DNA of 21,698 nt from Plakobranchus ocellatus (GCA_019648995.1 BLXT01001278.1:543038-564735), one strand, 5' to 3'. Counted from the first letter of the stretch, positions 1 to 10,411 are shown. Notes: generated by a model not told the origin, from the sequence alone. A program made the numbers and translations.

Positions 1-118
1 ATAATAATAATAATAATTATTATAATAATAATAATAGTAATAATAATAATAAAAAGAAGAAGAAGAAGAAGAAGAAGAAGAAGAAGAAGAAGAAGAAGAA
101 GAAGAAGAAGAAGAAGAG
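1..118. repeat. Compound (ATA)n / (AAG)n microsatellite
   Basis: Positions 1-51 are mostly ATA/TAA triplets with a few interruptions. From about 54 to 118 the array is nearly pure AAG. It directly abuts the 3' side of the minus-strand SINE-like element, so the AAG part (CTT on the minus strand) may be that element's simple-sequence tail. The window begins inside the array, so its true left edge is not visible. Confidence 0.95.
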
Positions 119-125
119 GATTAAT

Positions 126-276
126 TTGATTAGGTTTTTGTCTATAGCCAGTCTACAACGAGGTGATCTCAGGCTTTCAGGCCCTCTGTCAGGCCAAGGC
201 GCCGGTGGCGGTGCTCAAATCTGCGACAGTAGGGTCCCTGCAGATCTTAGGGCTACTGTGCTACTGACGCCACCAG
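126..276 (-). mobile_element. tRNA-derived SINE-like element, minus strand
   Basis: This GC-richer block (over 50% GC) sits between purine-rich simple repeats. Read on the minus strand, the head holds an A-box-like sequence TGGCGTCAGTAG (complement of 261-272). About 49 bases later comes a decayed B-box-like AGATTTGAGC (complement of 213-222), the order and approximate spacing of a tRNA-type RNA polymerase III promoter. The minus-strand 3' side runs into a CTT array, a plausible SINE tail. From memory, and not checked, the plus-strand translation (SGQGAGGGA, then RVPADLRA) and the minus-strand end (CGLAIYK-like) resemble short repeat-derived peptides seen in many sacoglossan sea-slug predicted proteins. 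The open frame at 126-323 is therefore a translation of this repeat plus the adjoining GAA tract, not a gene. The 5' boundary could lie a few bases further right. No clear target-site duplication is visible because both flanks are simple repeat. Confidence 0.55.
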
Positions 277-418
277 GAGAAGAAGAAGAGAAAGAAAAAG
301 GAGAAGGAGGAGGAGGAGGATGAGGGGGAGTTGAAGAAGGAAGAAGAGAGAAGGAAAAGGCGGAGGAGAAGGAGGAGGAGGAGAAGAAGAATGAATAAAT
401 AAATAAATAAATTAATTA
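277..418. repeat. Purine-rich GAA/GGA tract grading into AAAT/TTAA repeats
   Basis: Positions 277-391 are almost entirely A and G in irregular GAA, GGA and GAAAA units. Then AAAT and TTAA units run to about 420. The strand asymmetry is strong, with nearly all purines on the plus strand. Together with the AAG array at 54-118 it brackets the SINE-like block, which suggests insertion into, or expansion beside, a GAA-type repeat. Confidence 0.9.
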
Positions 419-420
419 AT

Positions 421-1423
421 TAACAAAACATCCTCAGACAATAAAGTTGAGACTGATGAGTCCCATGGGTGGAGAGACAATGCAGATCACAATACCATTC
501 TCACATGTTTACAACTGTAAATGAGGACAAAGTGAAAAATTATATTGCTCTTGTGAACTCAGCATCTAATTTCTCCTAACAATCATATCCATCAAATGAG
601 ACAAACAATTTGAATTTGATTTTTTAAACATAGTTGTCAAAAAAAAGAAAGAAAAAAAAATGTTCAGTATAATTGTATTGAATAATTTTTTTCTTTGTAT
701 GTTTTGTTGGATCTCATAAACCTCTTTAAACAGTTAAAAACCATTGCATTTTCTTTTCTTTTTTAAATGTTTTCAGCATTTTTAGCTTGAAAAACTAAAA
801 AAATTTATCTAGAACAACTAACATATACCGGGATTCTTTCCGCAGCGCTTTAAGGACGATCCAAAAATGTGCATTTAATTTCATATATATATAAAATGAA
901 TATTTGCAGTCGGAAAAGTAAAAGTTTAATCACGGAAAATCTGCAAGAAAATAATTTCTTTAGCAACATGTGAAATACATGATGAAGTTACACGAGGGAA
1001 AATAAGATAAGAGTTGGAAACGATAAATATTATTTCCGGGAGGTCCACATTTTAAGCATGATATCTCTGCGGTAAAATTAGCACTGTTTGTTTATGATTT
1101 TTTTTTAATTTTCCCTGCGATTCGGATCCGAAGGGTGAGAATGATTACCAAAAACGATTTTAAAAAATATATAAAAAAGTAATGAAAACAAAATCAATGT
1201 GAAATGACAATCTTGATAATATTCATCATAAGTGAGAACATATACATATAAAAAAAAATTTTTTTTAATAAATTAATTAATTTGAAAAAAACGTATAGCG
1301 ATTTTTGTAAAAAAGATTTTGTTTAATTCATTTCTTAATGAACAAAAAAAACAAGCAGGTCTTTTCCCTACGGCAATGTGTTATCACGGAAAAAAACAAC
1401 TGTGTGGCAGATGTTCGCAATCA
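421..1423. other. AT-rich spacer, no gene seen
   Basis: The span has frequent stops in all frames. It contains A and T runs, a short TA repeat near 883-893, and an A9T8-type self-complementary run near 1250-1267 that could form a small cruciform. No motif, RNA gene or recognisable mobile element was identified. Confidence 0.7.
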
Positions 1424-1443
1424 TTTTTTTTTTTTTTTTTTTT
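1424..1443. repeat. T20 homopolymer
   Basis: This is an uninterrupted run of about 20 T. A second T run of about 15 lies at 1828-1842. Either could be the poly(A) tail of a minus-strand retroposon, but no body of such an element was recognised upstream on that strand. Confidence 0.9.
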
Positions 1444-3427
1444 ACTTTAAGGGAGCCAAAGGCTAATTTTAAAGATCCACACATATTTTGTTGATAAAGT
1501 ACTTAACTTTCTTTCTATTTTGAGAGTTCACTACTCGAGCTCTACACTCTCAATGGTTATACTTCAAAATCTCTCAAGTTACTCCAACCGGGAAGTTAAA
1601 CGCTGTCCTAGTTATTCAGGATGTTGACAGGCGAAGAGGATGCTGCGGCGTTGAGTAGTGCACATAATGTCCTCCTGATAAAGAGTTTTCCGAGGAAAGA
1701 CCAGGGAGTGAAATGTTATCTAATGAACAAGGAAGTAGGCGAGTCAAACTGAGACAAAGTGCAACAATTGTGACACGCCCTAAGGATGTAGAAGTATTGT
1801 AATCGTAATTGAAACAAACCAATTCAGTTTTTTTTTTTTTTTACGTTTAGTTTTCATAGCAAATTTTCTTTCAAAGAATATGTAGCGTGATTTCTCAAAT
1901 AGTAAAATTTGCTCACTCTATTCAACCGCTCAGGAGTAAACATTTAGATACATAAGATATTTTTCTTTCAATGTGCTAAGCATAAACATAGTCGTTCCGT
2001 CAGGATTGCTTTATTGAGAAAAATGTTTAAAGAAAAAAACTACAGGAAACAGAAGATTTGTTTATTTGAGCTGTTACATTTTATGGGTATTTCAGGTCAT
2101 GATAGAAGAAAACTGTGTGGCGCGCTCGCCTTATGTTTGAAATTTCTCTTCATCAAAAATGTATTTATGTTCGCAACGGACTGGATGATGAAGTAGCACA
2201 TACCAAACGCCCAATAACAATGAATACAGACAGCGAGGAACTACGGATTTAGCCCCATTAAAAGCCTCCTTATATTAAAAGTGTTATTCGTAAGTAACTG
2301 ATTAGCAAGCTCTAGATGTTGATGAGGCAGTTCTGCTATGGAAATATTTCACCCTTTTATGCATCCACAAGGCTGTAAGTTGTCTCTTATACAGCGCGGA
2401 AAAGAGATAACCCAAAGGCTACCAAGCCAGAAATGTTTTTGGATGAGAGATAAAATCACAGCAAACATTGCAAGCGAAACTAAAGATGAGGAAGAGAAAG
2501 ATCTAAGCTAATGATAACTTTCCTTTTTTGAACTTGCTGGATCTTCATTTTCCTCACCCGTCTCTCTCGCGATAGTGTTCTGTTTTTCTCTCACTTCCTC
2601 TTCGTATCTGTCAACATTTCCACCTGCCTACTACAATGGCAATAGATTTTACCCATCTATACTTCTGTTGATTTATTCAACATCCCAGCGATTTATTAAC
2701 ACAAACAGCAATATTGTTTCAGTGAAATGTTACATTTTTGTAACCTTTACATGCAAGACAAAAATGAGGGAGAAAAGTGGCCGGCTGTCGTCGAACAAAA
2801 AATAAGTGCTGATTTCAAAGAAGAATTGATATTGAAAGCCACTCAATGAAGAAAGGGTAGGCATTTTAATCTTTTGAATTATTTTTAAATATTATTTTTC
2901 TTTTAGAAAAAACAAAAACAAAAACATTGCTGTATTTTGAAAAAAAAATGTGTTAAAGAATTTCATAAGGATTCTGCCAAGAAACAACTTTCTTATCGTC
3001 ATTTTTACCTCTAAACAGTAATTGCAGGTCAAGACTTTTTTCAGTTGGAAATCAAGACCAACTATGAGCTTACGTTCCGTGCTATTGTTGAATTTTTAAG
3101 CTACAACCTTTTGAAGATATTCGGGTAAAAATCAGGGAGGAAGTTATGCCTGTGCATCTGTCAAGTTTATTTGAAATTGTTTCTTTACTTGTGTCCGTAA
3201 TCGTAATAATTTTGTCCATCTTTATAATCGTGTTTGTCTGCATTATTATTTTTTTTATTTCTCTCGTTTATTTTATCTGTTCACCTCTGTGACTCTTCAC
3301 TCAACGCTTACACGAGCCCTTGCTATCTCTTGTGTTATCTGCCAAGCTGGTCTTTTTTTCTCCGGGCTCGGTTTTGGTTTTTTGCACAAAATAATTATGT
3401 TTCGCTTTTGAGATTGTCTTGCTTTTC
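1444..3427. other. AT-rich spacer, no gene seen
   Basis: Open frames in this span are at most about 76 codons before the pyrimidine tract and show no recognisable domain. One frame at 2575-2805 reads a Ser/Thr-rich peptide with no family signature. A short 5S-rRNA-like patch at 1592-1629 is reported as a separate weak observation. Nothing else could be supported. Confidence 0.65.
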
Positions 3428-3431
3428 ACTC

Positions 3432-3477
<46 letters not shown>

Positions 3478-3550
3478 TCTTTCTTTCCCTCTTTCTCTCT
3501 CTCTCCTTCTCTCTCTCCTCTCTCTATCTCCTTTTTCTCGCGCTCTCTCC
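3428..3550. repeat. Polypyrimidine (CT)n tract with CTAT units
   Basis: CT repeats with internal CTAT, CTTT and CCCT variants form a pyrimidine-only plus strand. The tract creates artificial open frames rich in Ser and Leu (3234-3605 and 3419-3610), which should not be taken as genes. The same CT-into-CTAT arrangement recurs near 10953-11078 and 20476-20683. Confidence 0.95.
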
Positions 3551-3783
3551 CAATGGCTTTCTAAATATCTTATTCTATATTTCATTTTTTATCTGCAAAA
3601 CCTAGAGTAAATTACGCGTCTATCTGGTTTGCAGATTTACACTATTAATCCATCCGAATATATAAATGCGCTATGCTCAGTAGAATAAGATTTTGAAATG
3701 TATTGATCCACCTTTCCAACAATATTTTATTGTTATATACCAGCGGAATGAAAGGAACATTTTCAAAAAAAAAGGATTAAAAA

Positions 3784-5385
3784 ACAACATGTGCAATAGA
3801 TAAAGCCAGACATACTGCATGGAAAAAAAGGGGCAAATCTAAAAATGAAGAAGCCAAACACAAAGACCTGAACAAAAAGATCAAGATCAAATGTAATTTT
3901 GCAAAAGAGTAATGACTCAATCAACAAGGTCAGGAAATCAAATAAAAGCAAAATAATCATAGGCAATAAAATTATGCACCCTGAACTTGACGATGTGAAG
4001 GCTGAGAAACTCAAATGCAGCAGTCCTGGCTGCATCAAATCAAAAGGCGGAATAATTTTAATGGGAAAAATAACAAAGCAGATGGTCAGAATATGTTGAA
4101 TGTGCGACTGTCCTAAAAGCAGCAATAAAGAAATTGAAAAATAAGAAAGTCACAGGATCAGATAACATACCCACATAAATAATTATAGCATTAAGTAACT
4201 AGGAATAGATTTGGAAACAAAACTTTAAATGCTATACATGACACTGGTACAATCTCAGAAAATCTTTGAAAATCTGTTATTATATTACAGGCAGGGGAAG
4301 AGAATGCTATCTATAAGGAAACATCATTTTTATTAGCCAATTTACAAAACCCGTGTTGCATATTTTGATATTTAGAATGCGAGAGAGTCTAAGACTAAAA
4401 ATATCCACAAAGCAGTTCAGCTTCGTGCCCGATAAAGAAACTAAAAACTCACTTTATCGATGCTTATGGGAAAAAATGTACAAAATTTTACCTTCAGTGA
4501 CTATTCCTAGGCCTTAGAAAGTAAAAGATAAGTTGTTTCAGATGATAGAAAATTTGGACATAGTCATTAAAGATCTGAGAGTAATTAGGAATAGATAATG
4601 GAATCATACTGCATCTGTAAGAATTGAAGAATTGTGTAATGTCTAAGAGTTGCGAAGCAGAGGTGTGTACTGTCTCCTAATTTGTTTAACCTACAGAAAG
4701 CTAAAGAGGAATTTAGAGGATATTTCTAGCCTAAAAGCAAACGGAGGCAATCTTAATAATCTAAAATATGCAGATGATACAGTGTAATTGCAGAATTTGC
4801 TAAACAACCTCAAAAACTTTAAGTAGAGTTGATTAGAGAGTGAAAAAATGGGTCTTTCTTTATATGTGGAAAAAAAAACAGGAATGTATGGTCATCTCCA
4901 AGAAACTCTCACCGCTACTGCGATCTTGTTAGCAGAGAGAAAAAAAAACAAATATGTTGGGCAACTCAGTTGCCTCGGTTACTTGAAAATATCAGATTGT
5001 AATTGCACAATGCAAAAGAAAAATGAATAGCCAAAGATGCATTCTAAAAAAACACTAACAAACAGATAAAAAATTAAGGGCACAAGTTATGGATAAGGAA
5101 AACATATGCATAGTCAATACTATGATATGTTTTTGAGTGTTCGGCAATAAATAATAAAACAGAGGGAGAAATGGAAGCAGTAGAGATGTGGTTTTATTAG
5201 AACATAAGGAGGATATCATGGACAAATTCAATGAATTGGTACTGAAAGTAGCTAAATTTGAGCAATGATCAGTTAAAAGTATACGGCAGGAACAATTACA
5301 ATTACAATTCCTAAAACACATTTACGGACCCAAGGGTTGAGACATTTTTGCAATCGCGGGAAAGATGAACGGTAAACGCAGGTAA
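3784..5385 (+). pseudogene. Degenerate LINE (non-LTR retrotransposon) reverse transcriptase, 5'-truncated
   Basis: This is a fossil of the ORF2-type protein that copies a LINE by target-primed reverse transcription. Landmarks appear in the right order but scattered over several frames. A basic pre-RT segment lies at 3784-3909. KKLKNKKVTGSDNIPT, the 'K.PG.D..P' entry block, ends near 4175. A segment containing HDTGTISENL lies at 4211-4267. KQFSFVPDKET, normally QFGF..DKGT, is at 4409-4441. The catalytic box NNLKYADDTV is at 4755-4784, with YADD at 4767-4778, followed in frame by ESEKMGLSL at 4836-4862. The post-RT block EAVEMWFY is at 5171-5197, and QLQFLKHIY followed by AIAGKMNGKR lies at 5293-5379. 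Many stops (for example directly after DDTV and EMWFY) and frameshifts make it non-functional. The endonuclease domain is absent, as expected for 5' truncation. The layout matches animal proteins usually labelled endonuclease-reverse transcriptase; RTE-like is my best guess, but the clade is unresolved. The open frame on the opposite strand at 3763-4125 is a shadow. Confidence 0.9.
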
Positions 5386-6835
5386 AGGTAAAAAGGTTTT
5401 TTGCTTTTAAAATATACATTCATTTTTAGCGACATATTAAGATTAATTTTCAAAGAAAACTAAACAAGAGCTCAATACTTTAAAAATTATTTACAAATCT
5501 GTTCCAAGATATAGCTTTGCAATTAAGTTAAATTTCACGGAAAAGGTGATTCTTAAACATTGTAGGGAGAAAATTAGATTTAAACATGTGATTTTATTTT
5601 TTAGGAACTAGTTTTCTCTTCTTTTAAAAGAATGTATTCCAACAAATTTTTATCTCGTTTAAAAACTGCACCAATGGTGTAATTGATATTCATGCCTCAA
5701 AAACTGGTTTTGGTATTATAACAAAAATATGTTCATAACGAAAATGAAACTTCCTGGAGTGATATTTTTTCGCAAAGAGCCCTTACATATGTATGTTTAA
5801 CTCTAACATGTTTTCGATTGGCCTATTGCCTCAACTGCATAGCGAGTTTTACTATAATAGTAAAATGGCTAGTCTCAGTCTTGATTTATGTTATTTTCAT
5901 TTTTCGCTATATTTAAACTGAATAACTGATTATAAAAATTTCCCTCTATTTATCTAAAAAAAGACCGAAGAATTTCTTAACAGATTCAAGCGAAATTTGA
6001 AAATAATTGTAAGGAAAGCTAACGCGATGAAATGAAGCAGGGTTCTTTAACATTTGCCTCAACATTACCTCTCACAGAATGTATTACTATCAACGCTCTA
6101 ATCAAGCGCATAATTATCGCTACATTTCTCCTCAAGTTCTCTGCATGCCTTCTCAGGCACCCCGCCAAAACACGATGAAAGGCAAGATAGTTTAGCACAC
6201 TGAGTAAATAAAAAAAACCTACGTTCATCTCTGATAGTTGAGAGGCGACTTCCAGCCTTGGCGTGATAACATCAGAGATTTTAGCACTTGTGAAGTATTT
6301 TGGTTACAAAAAGGAAAGAGGCGGATCGTAAATTATTATTCCAATTCTGGCATTTCTACACTCACACATACGCACATATATTGATGTATATTACGATGTA
6401 ATAAATATACAGTACTCCATCCTTTTTTGAAATCACATCTACAATCAAATTATTCTTCAAATGGCAAAAAAGTTTCTTTTTTGTACCCTGAAAGAATAAA
6501 TTCAAAGCGGGCATGAACTTAGGCGACAAACTAGACTGCTTTGAGATCTCGCAAGTTTATCTGAAGCAAACAAATTTTTTTAATTTTTTATTATTATTTT
6601 TTTTACTTTTGCATCTGAGGAAATTGAAGGCACTTATTTAAATAATATGAATTCAAATTAGGATCAAATTATTACTTTTAATTGCTATTGGTTTTCGCCA
6701 CGCTTTCATTTTAAAAGTTACAAGAGAAACCGACGTTTCAAAATTTCTCTTTTTATAAGGGTTAAAATTTACCTTTGTATCTTTTTACTTATTTTTTTTT
6801 TTATGTAAACATGCCAAAATTAGAAGTATTCAAGT
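5386..6835. other. AT-rich spacer, no gene seen
   Basis: The LINE homology ends at a GGTAAA-like repeat (about 5371-5395), after which no coding signal continues. The rest holds A/T runs and short unrelated frames, including a 69-codon minus frame at 6019-6228 with no recognisable motif. No RNA gene or element boundary was found. Confidence 0.65.
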
Positions 6836-7066
6836 TTAAAAAAATGCTCTTTGACGAAACATTTTTAAGATGAAAAAGGATCCCCAGACTCTAATCTGGA
6901 TGTGTTTATCAGCTATCGAAATGATGCCTAATCTTTTCAATGCCAGATCCTGAAATAATATCCTACTCGTTTCTAAGTACTTTCCCTTAAAACATTCTTG
7001 GTGTAAACTTCTAAGAAAAACAACACAGCGGTTATTTCGAGGGATATTTACCAATACTAGTATCAT
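6836..7066 (-). pseudogene. Possible remnant of a LINE RT C-terminal region (very weak)
   Basis: A 76-codon minus-strand frame contains ILFQDLALKRLGIISIADK followed by a stretch with a Trp (RVWGSF). The order resembles a segment found after the RT domain in some non-LTR polyproteins: '..L.QD...GGLG.I.I.DK...LR..W'. The Gly-Gly pair is missing (KRLG instead), no catalytic motif is present, and nothing supporting continues upstream or downstream. It could be chance. It sits about 1.5 kb beyond the LINE fossil and in the opposite orientation, so it would be a separate insertion. Confidence 0.18.
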
Positions 7067-8076
7067 AGATCTCAGACATTGCTGCTTAGTTTTCCCAGGA
7101 CTTCTCCCGCTTTAGGTTTATCTCCCCCTAATGAGTGGATATTGTTTTCTCTATGCCCGAGGATCATGAACAAACTATATCATTACTTTGTTTTTAAGTA
7201 GGCTAAGCATCCTCTTTTAAGTCATTATTAGTTTGGGTTTATTTTTTTCAAAAAGTTTAGAATGTCTGTCTCCTGGTTACAAAAACATATTGTTACAGGC
7301 AACAGGACGTTAAAGGATTATAAAATTTTCAGTCCAACGTTTTTAGCATTTTTATCTGAAAATGAATATGAAAAATCCAGCGGATCTAAGTACCCAATTA
7401 ATCGCCAAAGGCTTAAAGCTTAGTAAAAATGGAAACTATTTTAAAGTAAAACAAAGATAGGCCACGGGATGAAACATCATTTACTCCAGACAACTTCTTT
7501 TAACGAAGCCAAATAACACAAAGTATTCTTAAAAACGTTTCGCTTCTTCAGCAAATGAAAAAAACACAATCTCAAGGAGCCAAAGGTCGAGAGTTTATTA
7601 TGTATATGTTTTTAAACTGTGTTGAGATAGAGTTTTAGGTTGGTGGCGTTACATAAATAAAACTATATAAATATATTACTATATAAATTATATGTCCTTC
7701 AACCACCATTTATATGTAGGATCCTCAAACTTATTTGTTTGTCTCTGCGAGTACTATACTTGTGTATTCTTTTCACCAGTCATGAGACACCAGAAAATTT
7801 GAAGAATATGTTTTAAGTCATTCTGCTCAAACTACCAGAAGTGGTACCAGATTCAAAACGGTACAGGGACTGTGCTTGACAGTCTACATCAGGTATGAAT
7901 AGAAAGAAGTAAAGAAGAAAGTGCTCGAGACCATAGACATGGGCAATATAGACTGTTCCCTTGATCGTAACAAAAAGTGACTATAGTTTTAAATACATCT
8001 ATCGCTTATAATTCGAGATCTTAAAATTCACGTATATGATCACAATGATAATTATAATTTAAGTATGAGTGTGTAT
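7067..8076. other. AT-rich spacer, no gene seen
   Basis: The span contains repeated ACTATATAAAT-like AT stretches near 7664-7692 and scattered short frames. Nothing was recognised. Confidence 0.65.
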
Positions 8077-8158
8077 TTATATATTATATATATTTTAATA
8101 TATATATATATATATTTATATATATATGTGCATGTATGTATGTATGTATGTATGTATG

Positions 8159-8189
<31 letters not shown>

Positions 8190-8224
8190 GTATGTATGTA
8201 TTTATGTATGTATGTATGTATGTA
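8077..8224. repeat. Compound (TA)n / (TATG)n microsatellite
   Basis: An AT/TA-rich tract (about 8077-8127) passes into a TATG array (about 8130-8224) with only a few substitutions, such as AAG and TTT variants in the middle and right part. It ends in a short GTGT stretch near 8233-8250. The array yields Tyr-Val/Cys-Met frames on the plus strand and Thr-Tyr-Ile-His frames on the minus strand, which are artefacts. Confidence 0.97.
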
Positions 8225-8225
8225 A

Positions 8226-9029
8226 CAACATATGTGTGTGTGTTTGTGTAAACATATTAGAAATAGAATAAGGCAGGCCCAGCACTCTTGGAAATGAGTA
8301 AATTTGTTTAGGATTCTGACAATGCAGTTGATGCAGAGAAAAAGAAATAACAACCACCTATTGAAACAAATCGGAACAAGTAATATTTGTGCATCAAATG
8401 TTTTCAACTTCGATATGGCTTCATCAGTTTATTAACTTAAAACAGAGCAAAAAGGAAATACAATACATATCTAAAGTAAAACAAAATATAGGCAGAAAGT
8501 TAAGGGTTTTAGAATCTCTGGATACTTCCAGCGAGATAAGCTTTAAGTGAATTGTAAATTTTTAATATAACAGACCAATAGGTACGTAAGGAGGGTTGTT
8601 TTGTTCCTACAAAACTCTTCAACATGTGCACGCGAAAAAATGTGAAAGGAAAATAACGCTTTTAAAATAATTGAGGAACACTTATGTCCAAGAGAAGTTG
8701 AAGTAAAAACATATGTGTATCTCGGACATTTGGCTATGGCTATTAAACAAAAATTACACGAGCACACCTTCAAAATCTATTAGTTGAATGCAGCCTTATA
8801 TTTCAATATCTTACTACTTCAATCTCGATAATGTTTGAACAAAATTTATATTCTTAAAAAGACGTTTTTCTCAACCAATCGGTGCATCCATGGATTATGG
8901 TTAGAAAGTCAGTGTTATCGACCTGAAGCAAGATACAGACATACAGTTTTCGAAAGTCATTCCCACAAAAAACCCAATGAAATTTGGTGGATTTCTGGAA
9001 AGTAATTCATGATGGAAAAGATAAAAATT
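8226..9029. other. AT-rich spacer, no gene seen
   Basis: Two frames on the minus strand (8084-8407, which crosses the TATG array, and 8543-8773) show no domain. No repeat or RNA gene was recognised. Confidence 0.6.
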
Positions 9030-9225
9030 CAGCGCTACACCAACTTGAACAGGACACGGCCATCACGCTTGTGCCTGTGCAGAAGAACAGAGCGGCAAGA
9101 GGTAGAAATAGCTGGAGGTTAGTCAATGTCACAACCGCTCTGGTCAAAGAGCGGTAACTCAGCCTGCTCCTTTGTCTCACGCCACCAAGTCCTCATGCTG
9201 ATACACATTCGATAGCTCCAGACAA
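9030..9225. other. GC-richer patch with perfect hairpin, origin unknown
   Basis: About 200 bases of visibly higher GC than the flanks. It holds a perfect 7-bp inverted repeat, CCGCTCT (9135-9141) and AGAGCGG (9148-9154), with a 6-base loop. Another AGAGCGG copy lies near 9090. The minus strand is open for about 70 codons across the patch but shows no known motif. A box-like TGGCGTGAG and a GGTTGTGAC occur on the minus strand in tRNA-promoter order, so a diverged SINE is one option. That reading is weak. Confidence 0.3.
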
Positions 9226-9340
9226 GTCGGAGGGTATAATCTTGATAAAACACTTCCACATTTTAAAAAAAAAAATTGAGTTACTTTACTTATCCTACTC
9301 CATTGCTGTTAAGTATGGGTAGGAGATTTTCACTCACTAT
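9226..9340. other. Short AT-rich spacer
   Basis: The span has an A11 run near 9265-9275 and nothing else recognisable before the candidate LTR. Confidence 0.6.
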
Positions 9341-10411
9341 TGTTATAAGCTGGAAGGGTCTCTACTTGGGCTATTTTTAACTTGGGCTATTGTTTAAGCC
9401 GGGAGTTAAACAAAAGGATTTTGAAACTTATTTGTGTGATCACTAGTGAATAGAACTCTTAAATGTGTCTGAACTATAGTTCAAGAATTGAAATGATAGA
9501 TTAAAACTATGTATTTGTCAATTGTGTTTTTGAGAGCGAAGTGGCAGGACGTGCAGTAAAGCTAGTTCGACTAGGTACATTTTAAATAACTTATAACTTT
9601 TATTTCTACATCAATGTTTCGTTCATTCCGAGGAAATAGTAAATTTTTCATGTGATTTTATAGGTAAATTTATAATTCATTTTCAGTTCGTAAGTAACTA
9701 ATGTCCTGCCTCTTCTCTCTTTAGTTGCTGTTTCTATATAGGTGCAAATAAGTAAATGAAAAGTAATTTGTTATCCTGTGCTCTCGGGAAAAACTGCTCT
9801 ATTGTGATTATACGGGAAGATAGTCAGAATGACAATTGTATACAGCCTTCTGGGCTTGTAGAACCCGCTTGCCTAGGGTTGGTGACCCATACTATCGAGA
9901 ACGCCACCAGAATATTACGGAGGTTACAACACCCTTAGTGGTTGGAAGGGATCCGTACTCGACAGACTAGTTTTGCCACCAGAATATTACGGAGGATACG
10001 CCGGCCTTGGAGTCTGAACAATGGGACTGATCTCGCCACGGGATTACTGTAATACGGAACGGAGCTACCGAAATATTATGTGTTGATTGTGTACGTGAAA
10101 TAACATTCCTCTGTAACAATAAGTAATTAAATTAATAATCTGTCCTCGAAGTGCACTATTCTTGAGTTATTCATTTGTGAGTATGATTAAGTCTAGTTAG
10201 TATACGGAACCTCTTGGTCTTACAATTAACTTAAGGAAATCTTTAATTTGTGTATAAGTTGAATCCTTGAGTTCGGAGTCATCTCCATAATTATGTTTTA
10301 ACTGGCAGGCAGTCGAACCCAGTACAGGTAGTTGGAAATCTTAAACCTCTGAATGAACCCGAAGAGTTATATTCCTAAATCAGATCTTAACAAGTGCAGT
10401 AGATCCTAACA
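9341..10411 (+). mobile_element. Candidate solo LTR (TGTTA...TAACA), no internal region
   Basis: The block starts TGTTATAAGC and ends GATCCTAACA, giving a TG...CA terminus with a 5-bp perfect terminal inversion (TGTTA/TAACA). About 1.07 kb is within the range of animal Gypsy- or BEL-type LTRs. Near the left end ACTTGGGCTATT occurs twice (9364-9375 and 9380-9391). A TATATAGG box-like sequence lies near 9736. The central part is GC-richer and tandemly repeated. Against it, no 5-bp target-site duplication is visible (left ACTAT, right ATTGC), although ATTG occurs at 9339-9342 and 10412-10415. No primer-binding site, polypurine tract, pol remnant or second LTR was found. Orientation is inferred only from the TATA-like position. 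An unrelated repeat family is equally possible. Confidence 0.3.
9903..10080. repeat. Degenerate tandem repeat, about 72-bp first period
   Basis: GCCACCAGAATATTACGG begins identically at 9903 and 9975 (21 matching bases each). Two decayed forms follow: GCCACGGGATTACTGTAA at 10035 and GCTACCGAAATATTATG at 10064. The spacing shortens from 72 to 60 to 29. The array lies inside the candidate LTR and has higher GC than the flanks. A plus-strand frame ending at 9938 runs into the first unit and is not a convincing gene. Confidence 0.8.

Noticed and set aside
3234..3610. Two Ser/Leu-rich frames
   Set aside because: They are translations of the CT microsatellite.
8065..8407. Tyr/Val/Cys/Met- and His/Thr-rich frames on both strands
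   Set aside because: They are translations of the TATG array.
9135..9154. Histone-type 3' stem-loop
   Set aside because: The loop has 6 bases, not 4, the stem sequence does not match the histone consensus, and no histone coding region lies nearby.
9525..9575. tRNA-like TGGCAGGACG ... GTTCGACTAGG
   Set aside because: The two boxes are only about 25 bases apart and no acceptor stem pairing was found.
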